Below the pieces are notes generated by a model. It did not search any database and was not told where the DNA came from. It saw nothing but the letters and a program-made list of their open reading frames with translations. Source: an uncultured Verrucomicrobiota bacterium (GTDB lineage Bacteria; Verrucomicrobiota; Kiritimatiellia; RFP12; UBA1067). From it: a DNA stretch of 7,500 bases. How positions within the stretch are numbered: position 1 is the stretch's first letter; the number at the start of each line of letters is the position of its first letter. Position numbers and translations under genes: made by a program. The DNA lies in assembly GCA_946631345.1 (NCBI GenBank), contig CAMPAA010000158.1:1-7500 (forward strand), in the 5' to 3' direction. Below are positions 1 through 6,227 of the stretch, in pieces.

Positions 1-82
1 GATGGCCCGATGTTCGGGGAGTCGAAGCCCAGCCGCACCGAGCACGCCGCCGCCCTTTCCTGTGCTGAAGCGGAGAACGAAC
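1..82. other. G/C-rich window edge downstream of the operon, unassigned
   Basis: Eighty-two bases past the TAA of the beta-helix gene. Base composition shifts back to G/C-rich with strong G/C at every third position, like the prfA side, so it may be coding. A plus-strand frame is open from base 1 to a TGA at 154-156, and a minus-strand frame sharing the same wobble positions is also open. The piece is too short to choose between them. No terminator with a T-run is visible for the minus-strand operon. Confidence 0.25.
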
Positions 83-2797
83 TTACCGGAAATGGAACAC
101 GATACCGTTGTAGTAGCGGAGTGACTCCAATCCGCAAGTTCCGTTCACGGATATGATCTGCATTCCGACAGACTCATTCGAGGCCTTAAGCATGAAATCA
201 TGCACTCCTTCGATGAAGATATTTGTCGTACTGCCAACGACAACCGACAGCACTGCCCCAGCCGGCACCGTAAAAGTGAACATCCTGTTGCGAGCAAGCC
301 CATCCTCGGCGGGAATGCGCAAGGAGAGGATAGACTCTGCGGGCATCGACACTTTGCCGTCCACCGATTCGGTAACAGCCATCGGTGCATCCTCAGCCGC
401 CAGCTCTGTGCGGTCGAAAAACAGAAATGTACCGGACTGGTCTGCACCGGCCACCGGCTTGCCGTCAATGAACGCGATTGGACTCCCGTAATAGTCAGTA
501 CTGGCATATTTGTAGTAATCGGCACCGTAATTGCCTGCAGTGGGGATTTCTCCGCAGGCGAACGCCGGCGATGCACGGCGGACTGCCACGCCGGTCGCCT
601 TCGTAAAAAGCGGATCTTCATTGACAAGCCCCTCGACCCCGCTGTCGTAGGTGTCGAAATCGTATACGATGCTGCCCACATAGGTCGTTTTCTTCGCACG
701 CAAGCCGCCGGACGCGATACAGGCAATGTTTTGTCCGAATATCCCACTCTCGCGAAGCGTGCAGTGATACGCGGTGCCAGACGGCCAGTCCTTGCTGTTG
801 GAACAGTTCTCAAGAAGGCACCCGGAAAGTATGGACGTACTGTATGCAGGCACTCCGCTCTTGAGACCTTTGAACCAACTGCGAATAACACGCGCTCCCG
901 TTACGGCGTTGGCGGCGGAACCGCAATTCGCCTCAATCACGCAATCCATGATCGTGGGCAAATTGCCGCCGCAGCGAAGCACACATCCCTGATGGCCGTT
1001 CTTTGCGCCCTCTCCAGCCGCCTGCGCAAGCGTATGGCAGTTGCGGAAAGTAAAACGTTCGAATACCGTATAATTGCTGCTCGCAGCCACGCCCCTTACG
1101 GCTTTAGGTCCGCAACCCGGCTGCGTCTCCACCGGAGAGTCAGCATCCGCCGCTCCGACAATGAAAGTTTCATCCGAGCCGTCCACGGCAACGAAACGAA
1201 GGCTTTTCGACACCGTAACCCGGTTTGACGCATCATTGGACCAATATGTCTTTTCGCCGGAATCGTAGGAGCCGCGCTTGCAATACACGAACCAGTATTC
1301 TTTCGCCGAATCACTTCCCTTTTGAAGCGTTTTGTAAGGGGATGCCTTGGTGCCGACACCGATTTCGTCGCTGCCTTCATCGGGGTCGAGCCATATTTCG
1401 CCATTAGCCATCAAAAGCGTATTGGTCATCACGACGTCCGGCTGCGGCGGCGGCATGAGGTATAGAGAATCGGTGATAGCATCCGGAACATGGTAATCAC
1501 CATGATCCGCTGACGTGATCCATGCGTACAGCTTGCCGGTCTTCACCCGTGACGACACCAGAAACTGTGCCGGATATTCTGTCGAAAAAGCGTACGTGCC
1601 AGACCGAGAACACCCCCACCCGTTTACCGCAATCCGGTTTTCATCCGAAAGTCCGTTGAACTGAAGCGCGCCGCCGACAGTCTCCACGGCACCCTGCACC
1701 GCTCCTGCCACGCAACCCTCCGTAATCGGATTGCCATAGAAATCCTTGCCTCGGAATTCCTCTGGAATCGGATTGGAAAATTCAGAGCCATCAGCCGGAG
1801 AGCCGACACAAGCCGTTTCGGCCGCGCTCCCCTTGCGGACGCGGAAATCGCCTGCCGCCGGGGCCACAAGCTGATAAATGCCGTCAACTCGACCGAAGAC
1901 GTTTCCGTACAGGTCCGAACCTGCGATCTCCGGATCGCTCGCGCTCGACGCAGAATTGATCACGATGTTGTTGTAGCAGCAGGATGCGTTGAGAACCGTG
2001 CGGTAGGCATCATTGTCGACTATCGTGCAATGTGAAAGGCTCGTGCCGGTTCCGTACATCATCCAACCATTGATGGATCTGTTGTTGGAGAAAATGCTAC
2101 TGTAATACACTGTTTGCAGACCACCTCCCGCATTGACGGCAACGTTGTCCACGACCAGCGACCTGATGACGGTGCCAAACCGGAACGTTCCGCCGGCCGA
2201 AGAATTGCAGTTGGAAACGACGCAGTCGACGATGTAGGCCGGATAGTCGGCGAGGTAGGAGTAGAGCGCGCCTCCGCGGTTCCTGACGCTCTCCGTTTCT
2301 TTGCCATTCGCGTCCAAAACGGCATCTGTTGCGCCGTCACGAAGCGTAAAGCCCTTGATTACCGGCTTTGTGGCCCAGTTGCCGATGCACCGCACCGCAT
2401 TCGGCCCGCGCCCAGACTCCGTTGAAGAATCACGCGCACCGACGATATGGGTTTTTCCGGCTCCCTCCAGAGACTCGATGCGTACGGTCTTTCTGACATT
2501 GATCCGGCATTTGCCGCAGTCGGTCCCTGCGACGATGTATTCGGTGTCGCCCTTGTCGTAGATGCCGGGGCAGACGAAAATAGTGTCTCCGCCCTTGGTG
2601 GTGGTTGCGTCGATGGCGATCTGGATTGTGCCGAACGCTTTCGCGGGAGTGGTGCCGTCGAATCCGGCGGCGATATAGTCGGCGGCGGTCGCGTATGCTT
2701 CGTTGTAGTTGTCGTCATCGACATACCATGTGGCCGCGCCAGATGCGGCGAACACCGTTGCGGCAGCCGCAAAACAGGTTGTTACGATTCGTTTCAT
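83..2797 (-). CDS. Secreted tandem right-handed beta-helix protein
   Basis: Exported 904-residue protein of the pectate-lyase-like beta-helix class; substrate unknown. Residues 1-22 form a Sec signal peptide (MKR, then an Ala-rich core, likely cut after SGAA). Mature protein opens with TWYVDDDN and, near residue 56, GTIQIAIDA, the usual entry into parallel beta-helix (DUF1565-like) proteins. Two homologous halves follow, about 22-370 and 467-786. Each has a [ED]TFIVGA/KTHIVGA-type strand, GPxAVR, an [IF]xxFT[LF]R turn, a DCV[VI] rung, VIRS, and a closing block (DFYGNPI...GAVQ; DYYGSPI...GADQ). Residues 787-904 look like a beta-sandwich tail; no sorting or autotransporter domain is visible. 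Start is fixed by AAGGAAG six bases upstream and by a 4-bp ATGA overlap with the phosphoesterase gene, so it is the last gene of that operon. Stop is TAA. No lyase catalytic residues could be assigned, so an adhesin or glycan-binding role is equally possible. Confidence 0.85.
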   Translation of the reverse strand: MKRIVTTCFAAAATVFAASGAATWYVDDDNYNEAYATAADYIAAGFDGTTPAKAFGTIQIAIDATTTKGGDTIFVCPGIYDKGDTEYIVAGTDCGKCRINVRKTVRIESLEGAGKTHIVGARDSSTESGRGPNAVRCIGNWATKPVIKGFTLRDGATDAVLDANGKETESVRNRGGALYSYLADYPAYIVDCVVSNCNSSAGGTFRFGTVIRSLVVDNVAVNAGGGLQTVYYSSIFSNNRSINGWMMYGTGTSLSHCTIVDNDAYRTVLNASCCYNNIVINSASSASDPEIAGSDLYGNVFGRVDGIYQLVAPAAGDFRVRKGSAAETACVGSPADGSEFSNPIPEEFRGKDFYGNPITEGCVAGAVQGAVETVGGALQFNGLSDENRIAVNGWGCSRSGTYAFSTEYPAQFLVSSRVKTGKLYAWITSADHGDYHVPDAITDSLYLMPPPQPDVVMTNTLLMANGEIWLDPDEGSDEIGVGTKASPYKTLQKGSDSAKEYWFVYCKRGSYDSGEKTYWSNDASNRVTVSKSLRFVAVDGSDETFIVGAADADSPVETQPGCGPKAVRGVAASSNYTVFERFTFRNCHTLAQAAGEGAKNGHQGCVLRCGGNLPTIMDCVIEANCGSAANAVTGARVIRSWFKGLKSGVPAYSTSILSGCLLENCSNSKDWPSGTAYHCTLRESGIFGQNIACIASGGLRAKKTTYVGSIVYDFDTYDSGVEGLVNEDPLFTKATGVAVRRASPAFACGEIPTAGNYGADYYKYASTDYYGSPIAFIDGKPVAGADQSGTFLFFDRTELAAEDAPMAVTESVDGKVSMPAESILSLRIPAEDGLARNRMFTFTVPAGAVLSVVVGSTTNIFIEGVHDFMLKASNESVGMQIISVNGTCGLESLRYYNGIVFHFR

Positions 2798-4257
2798 GAT
2801 GTGCTTCCTTTTCTCTTATGTGATGAGAGATAACGCTTGAAAGCGATGACCTGCGAGATCAACGGAGAACTTTTCTTGCCGAAGAAATCGACCGCTCGCA
2901 CCTCGAAGCGGCACGGAACCCCTTCAGGGAGGTCTTCGGCTGCGAAGAGGTGTTCACACATTCCCCGCAGATATTCCCGGCCGCGGTAGAACTCGGTGAA
3001 GAATTTCCTGGTGGATACGCACCGCGCGTCATCCGCACGAACCGCCGACGCCTCATAGTACATCACCATGTCGTCCGGACTGTCAACGTCAGCCGATGGG
3101 AACGTCAGCAAAACCCCGCCGTTGCCCTGGGCGGCATTCATGCTAAGCGGCATTCTGGCAAGCACGTTCTCTCCCATGGCGATATTGGCGGCAAGTTTGG
3201 CTGAGGCAGGAAAGAACGGCGTTCTGGCGGCGGCCTTCAGCTTCTCTTCGGTATAAGGGAAATCAGCGCGGTTAAGAGGCAGAGGAATGCGCCAGTCGCC
3301 GCCAAGACTTTCACCAGTCCAGATGCTCTTGCGCTCAATCACAATCTCGTCGCCATACACGCTCGCCATGCATTGGTTTTTTGCGTAAACCGCGCCGCTC
3401 AGGAGTTCCTTCGGATAGCCTGAGTCTGGGAAACATGTCCATGTGACGACACCTGCGTTCATAAGCGAATAGCTGCCTTGCCATATGCTTTGCGGATGCG
3501 AAACGGGCGTGTGGAGATGCCCGGTCAGAAGAAACACCCGTTCGTCCTCGCCAAAAAGCTGGTCAGCGGTTCCAAAACCGCCCTTTCCGCTGCCGAAGCA
3601 GGTATTGCCGGGCGGCGCATGCCGGAGATGGAATACGGGATCCCCTGGAGACGCCAGACGCAAAGCCTCGTTCAGCACAGGTTCGAGATCCTCGCGTCGG
3701 TATGCGTCTCCTGATGTCATGCCGGGGCCGAAACGCCAGTTCTGTCCGGTAAACTGGATACCGTTGATTTCCCTGCGCCATGCGGAAACGTATGGTTCAT
3801 GGAAACAGCGTTCCCATATCTCGGCGATACGCGGGGCGATGTTGCGCGCTGGATCCTGCTCTTCGAATTTGCGCCACGTCGCCAGTTCGTGATTGCCGGA
3901 TACAAAAAGCTTCTCCACTTTCCTGCCATTGCGCCCCCTGTTTCCGGGGAACACGTCGTTCCAGATGCGTGCGAACTCTTCGAGTTGTTCGATGTAGCCG
4001 TTGTTGGTGATGTCTCCAAGGATCGCCACGGCATCCACGTCACGCTCCATGAAATCACGGAGCGCCTTTTCGGTGGCCGCTGAATTTATCCCCATCATCC
4101 ATTCGGTCCCAATATGGAGGTCGGTGAGGATTCCAAACCTCACGCGGGGGCGGCTCCTCCGTCGCCTTTCGGCGGCGACTGCCGGCAAGCCGGCGACTGC
4201 GGCACCGCCGAAAAGCGCGACCGCGTTACCGATGAATGACCTGCGAGCGATATCCAT
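2794..4257 (-). CDS. Tat-exported calcineurin-like metallophosphoesterase
   Basis: Predicted dinuclear-metal phosphoesterase acting outside the cytoplasm; substrate unknown. Residues 1-30 are a twin-arginine signal (RRSFIG at 5-10, hydrophobic Ala/Gly core, cut near AVAA), so it is likely exported folded with its metals. All family motifs are present: D46-L-H48, G81-D82, GNHE at 121-124 (N122, H123), H213 in the RHAPP block, and GHLH at 246-249 (H247, H249). The catalytic domain covers about 38-310. Residues 378-473 look like a fibronectin-III/beta-sandwich module (strands MVMYYEASAV and FEVRAVDFFG), common in secreted phosphoesterases. At 487 residues it is full length. It starts 14 bases after the preceding gene, with only a weak GGCGGGG signal, and its TGA overlaps the next ATG. 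Co-transcription with two exported carbohydrate-type proteins suggests action on a phosphorylated glycan or nucleotide sugar, which is inference only. Confidence 0.9.
   Translation of the reverse strand: MDIARRSFIGNAVALFGGAAVAGLPAVAAERRRRSRPRVRFGILTDLHIGTEWMMGINSAATEKALRDFMERDVDAVAILGDITNNGYIEQLEEFARIWNDVFPGNRGRNGRKVEKLFVSGNHELATWRKFEEQDPARNIAPRIAEIWERCFHEPYVSAWRREINGIQFTGQNWRFGPGMTSGDAYRREDLEPVLNEALRLASPGDPVFHLRHAPPGNTCFGSGKGGFGTADQLFGEDERVFLLTGHLHTPVSHPQSIWQGSYSLMNAGVVTWTCFPDSGYPKELLSGAVYAKNQCMASVYGDEIVIERKSIWTGESLGGDWRIPLPLNRADFPYTEEKLKAAARTPFFPASAKLAANIAMGENVLARMPLSMNAAQGNGGVLLTFPSADVDSPDDMVMYYEASAVRADDARCVSTRKFFTEFYRGREYLRGMCEHLFAAEDLPEGVPCRFEVRAVDFFGKKSSPLISQVIAFKRYLSSHKRKGSTS
2804..2810 (-). 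promoter_or_regulatory. Ribosome binding site of the beta-helix gene
   Basis: AAGGAAG on the minus strand, six bases before the ATG at 2797. It lies inside the last codons of the phosphoesterase gene, so the two genes are probably translationally coupled while the downstream gene keeps its own strong initiation signal. Confidence 0.7.
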
Positions 4258-4271
4258 GCTAAAACCCCGCC

Positions 4272-6047
4272 TTACCAGAGTTTGTAAATATGAAGATCGT
4301 CGAACCAGACCTGTGCCGTTCCATTGAGCTTACATGGACTCATTTTTACGACAAAACAATCCGTCCCTACGGGAATTACGACAATAGAGCACGCTTTGCG
4401 CCAACCGCTGGCGTCTGGTTCGCCGAAGATCGGCGAAACGCACTGCATCCCGCGCACCCACTTGCCGTCCTTCTGGAAATCGAGTTTGACGACTCCATCT
4501 CCCTTGACCGAAATCTCCAGGGCATACGCTTCGCCTGGCGCAACCTTCGGGGAGGAATAGAGCGCACAGGCATTGGAACAGTTCGCAAGCGTGATTGAAC
4601 ACCTATCACCGCATCCGACGTTCCGGTCGAGATATATCTTGGCGTCCTTGTCATTGGCTCCTTTCCAGAAGAAGTAGGGGACGGGGAGCTTGTCCGCAAC
4701 CTCGCGACCGGGCGTACAGGAAGAATTGCGGTTCAGATCAACGAGCTTGCCTTCACGCTTCAGCGTGGCGATGCGGCGCTTGACTCCCCAATCGGGATCC
4801 TTGCAGCAGAGTTGGGCCTCCGTGACACCCGGTATCGCCTCTTCCCATGTATTGGGATTGCACACCCGCGCTTCAACATGCGAATTTTCCCAATGGATGG
4901 TCGGATTCTTTTCGCCCCAGAACCAGACGTACTCGTCGGCAAGACGTGTGGCGTCGAGAAGATTGCGACGCAGGTGCTCGGCGCGGGAACCGTTTATCGG
5001 GGGGAAGTACCAGAACGACTTTTCATCGTTGGCGTACATGTCGTAATACATCGCAAACGATGCCTGCGTGAGACGCAGGAACTTGGAACGGTGTTCGGGC
5101 GAAACCAGACGGGGACACACCGTGCGCTGATTGGCAAAGGAATTGTGGAAATCGCGCTTTGCGGCTTCTGCGCGATAGGTGTGCTCGTCGCCGTTTATGA
5201 GACGGGCTGTTTCCGGCATGACATCGAAGATGCCATCGAAAAATGCCGGCTGCAAGTCGCGATTCTGACGGGCAAGCCCAACCGGATCTGGAGAAGTGAG
5301 ATATTCGGTATCAAAACAGAGTATCCAGTAGAAAAGCACCTTGAGATTTGGATTCTCCTTGAAAAGAGAGCCGAACACCTGTGCTCCGCGCCTACGCACG
5401 AGCGGCACAAGTTCATCCCATTCTGGATCGGTATCAAGCCGGTTGTACTGGTACTGACGAAAATAGTCCTCAAAATCGCTGCAAATACCCTTGATTCCCG
5501 TTTCACGGGTAAGCCAACCGAGCACCGCCATCGAATTTGCGAGGTTGGCCCATGCCGCATCGTCAGTCCATGCGTAACGCTTGCGCGCCGAACCGAAACC
5601 GACGATGAACGATTCTGAAAGTTGCGGAACCTTGAGAATCTCGCGAAAAACAGGGATCTGGCCCTTGAACGCTTCGCGTTCCCACTTTTCACCAGTGGTA
5701 ATGAACTTAAGTTCCTTGCCTGCGCTGTTGGTGGCGCAAAGATAGATTCCTATGCCGTCAATGCCGGTGCTTCTGAATTTGTCGGCATTTTTTAGAATGT
5801 CCCATGGAGAAAGCCTTTTGTATTCCCAGCCAAATGATATGTACTTCTTCTGCTGCAACGCCGAACCTTCTGATGCAACGATTGAAGACGTTGCCAGGCA
5901 CAATGCACCGACAATGCCTTTGACCATAAGATTGCAGAGCGGAATCCCGCGTCTTGGCGTTGCCGCCGGAGCGGCTTCCCCCTCGCCAAACCACAAGTGC
6001 GGATTCCTCGCAGCGATCAAGGTAACATACGCTATTATGCCTCTCAT
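4272..6047 (-). CDS. Exported glycoside-hydrolase-like (TIM-barrel) protein with beta-sandwich tail
   Basis: Probable secreted carbohydrate-active protein; I cannot name the family. Residues about 68-395 look like a TIM barrel: ISFGWEYKR entry, GIDGIGIYL strand, GICSDFEDY at 187-195 (acidic D191, E193, D194, candidate active site at a strand end), KVLFYWILCFD, FDGIFDVMP and DEYVWFWGEKN (E379 at the end of a late strand). A linker to about 465 leads to a carbohydrate-binding-like beta-sandwich at 470-591 ending VWFDDLHIYKLW. This tail has eight cysteines between 479 and 572, suggesting disulfides outside the cytoplasm. The start at 6047 is chosen for AGGAG nine bases upstream. However, residues 14-36 are encoded by a palindromic repeat, and a normal Sec signal peptide begins only at M41 (ATG at 5927), which lacks a ribosome site. 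The true start is therefore uncertain. First gene of a three-gene unit, 14 bases before the phosphoesterase. Confidence 0.75.
   Translation of the reverse strand: MRGIIAYVTLIAARNPHLWFGEGEAAPAATPRRGIPLCNLMVKGIVGALCLATSSIVASEGSALQQKKYISFGWEYKRLSPWDILKNADKFRSTGIDGIGIYLCATNSAGKELKFITTGEKWEREAFKGQIPVFREILKVPQLSESFIVGFGSARKRYAWTDDAAWANLANSMAVLGWLTRETGIKGICSDFEDYFRQYQYNRLDTDPEWDELVPLVRRRGAQVFGSLFKENPNLKVLFYWILCFDTEYLTSPDPVGLARQNRDLQPAFFDGIFDVMPETARLINGDEHTYRAEAAKRDFHNSFANQRTVCPRLVSPEHRSKFLRLTQASFAMYYDMYANDEKSFWYFPPINGSRAEHLRRNLLDATRLADEYVWFWGEKNPTIHWENSHVEARVCNPNTWEEAIPGVTEAQLCCKDPDWGVKRRIATLKREGKLVDLNRNSSCTPGREVADKLPVPYFFWKGANDKDAKIYLDRNVGCGDRCSITLANCSNACALYSSPKVAPGEAYALEISVKGDGVVKLDFQKDGKWVRGMQCVSPIFGEPDASGWRKACSIVVIPVGTDCFVVKMSPCKLNGTAQVWFDDLHIYKLW
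5941..6007. repeat. Interrupted palindromic element inside the 5' coding region
   Basis: Three nested inverted arms share one centre region. The outer arms are GGAATCC(C)GC at 5941-5950 and GCGGATTCC at 5999-6007 (nine pairs, one bulged C). The middle arms are TTGGCG at 5954-5959 and CGCCAA at 5984-5989. The inner arms are GCCGC at 5962-5966 and GCGGC at 5971-5975, closing on CGGA. Weaker pairing in the same register continues out to about 5931 and 6017 (87 bp, a multiple of three). The arms imply a long RNA or DNA hairpin. It is translated on the minus strand as residues 14-36 of the glycoside-hydrolase-like protein, a stretch that looks nothing like a signal peptide. It resembles REP/RPE-type palindromic elements. 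No second copy is in the window, so the repeat nature is inferred. Confidence 0.55.
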
Positions 6048-6056
6048 GTGTAAACG

Positions 6057-6061
6057 CTCCT
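6057..6061 (-). promoter_or_regulatory. Ribosome binding site supporting the 6047 start
   Basis: AGGAG on the minus strand, nine bases before the ATG at 6047. No comparable site precedes the alternative ATG at 5927, so this site is the main reason for choosing the longer reading frame. Confidence 0.6.
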
Positions 6062-6089
6062 ATTCATGTGAAAAGAAAAAACGCCGCGC

Positions 6090-6117
6090 ATGATATCATA
6101 TTCATTTTTTTTTTCAA
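6090..6117 (-). promoter_or_regulatory. Candidate sigma70-type promoter of the three-gene operon
   Basis: Read on the minus strand: TTGAAA at 6112-6117, a 16-base A-rich spacer, and TATCAT at 6090-6095, each box one mismatch from consensus. An AAAAA tract at 6123-6127 sits just upstream, like an UP element. Transcription would start near 6083, giving a leader of about 36 bases with the AGGAG site well placed. The -10 region overlaps the perfect 10-bp palindrome ATGATATCAT (6090-6099), which could be chance or a small operator. The A/T-rich setting makes promoter look-alikes easier to find, hence the moderate confidence. Confidence 0.45.
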
Positions 6118-6185
6118 CCGCATTTTTGCCGACCACGTTGCAGGGAAGTTCAAAGTTTTTTTTTCGCGCCGCACGCAGCCCGCGC

Positions 6186-6203
6186 CAGGCACCATCATGC
6201 CTG
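6186..6203 (-). terminator. Hairpin after prfA, possible terminator without a U-tract
   Basis: Perfect 6-bp inverted repeat CAGGCA and TGCCTG around a 6-base loop, 24 bases past the prfA stop on the minus strand. The sequence after it is G/C-rich and not a T-run, so it is not a canonical intrinsic terminator. It may instead be an RNA 3'-end stabiliser. Confidence 0.25.
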
Positions 6204-6227
6204 ATCCTCCGTTTGCCTATGCACGGC

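Noticed and set aside
6..18. Small inverted repeat CCCGA/TCGGG as terminator of the minus-strand operon
   Set aside because: The stem is only five pairs with a 3-base loop and no T-run on either side.
145..891. Second minus-strand frame of 248 codons inside the beta-helix gene
   Set aside because: Low-complexity Arg/Pro/Ser-rich translation typical of a shifted frame. The main frame keeps beta-helix motifs throughout, so there is no frameshift.
200..1228. Plus-strand open frame of 342 codons opposite the beta-helix gene
   Set aside because: The translation is rich in Arg, His and Cys, with no signal or domain. The minus-strand frame carries a signal peptide, a ribosome site and internal domain repeats.
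4161..4200. G/C-rich repeats (two copies of CGGCGACTGC, GCCGGC pairs, GTCGCC/GGCGAC) in the phosphoesterase 5' end
   Set aside because: They fall in codons for an Ala/Gly-rich Tat signal and the following Arg run, where such repeats arise from composition. The encoded signal peptide is normal, so no inserted element is needed.
4812..5618. Plus-strand open frame of 268 codons opposite the glycoside-hydrolase-like gene
   Set aside because: It has no recognisable motif or clear ribosome site, and it sits wholly inside a gene with barrel-like motifs on the other strand.
5886..5925. Lipoprotein signal around C50 of the glycoside-hydrolase-like protein
   Set aside because: The residues before the cysteine (G-A-L) do not fit a lipobox, which needs a small residue just before Cys. 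A Sec type I signal fits better.
6105..6164. Poly-T runs on the plus strand as intrinsic terminators
   Set aside because: No stable hairpin directly precedes the runs on the plus strand, and no plus-strand gene ends there. On the minus strand they are A-runs.
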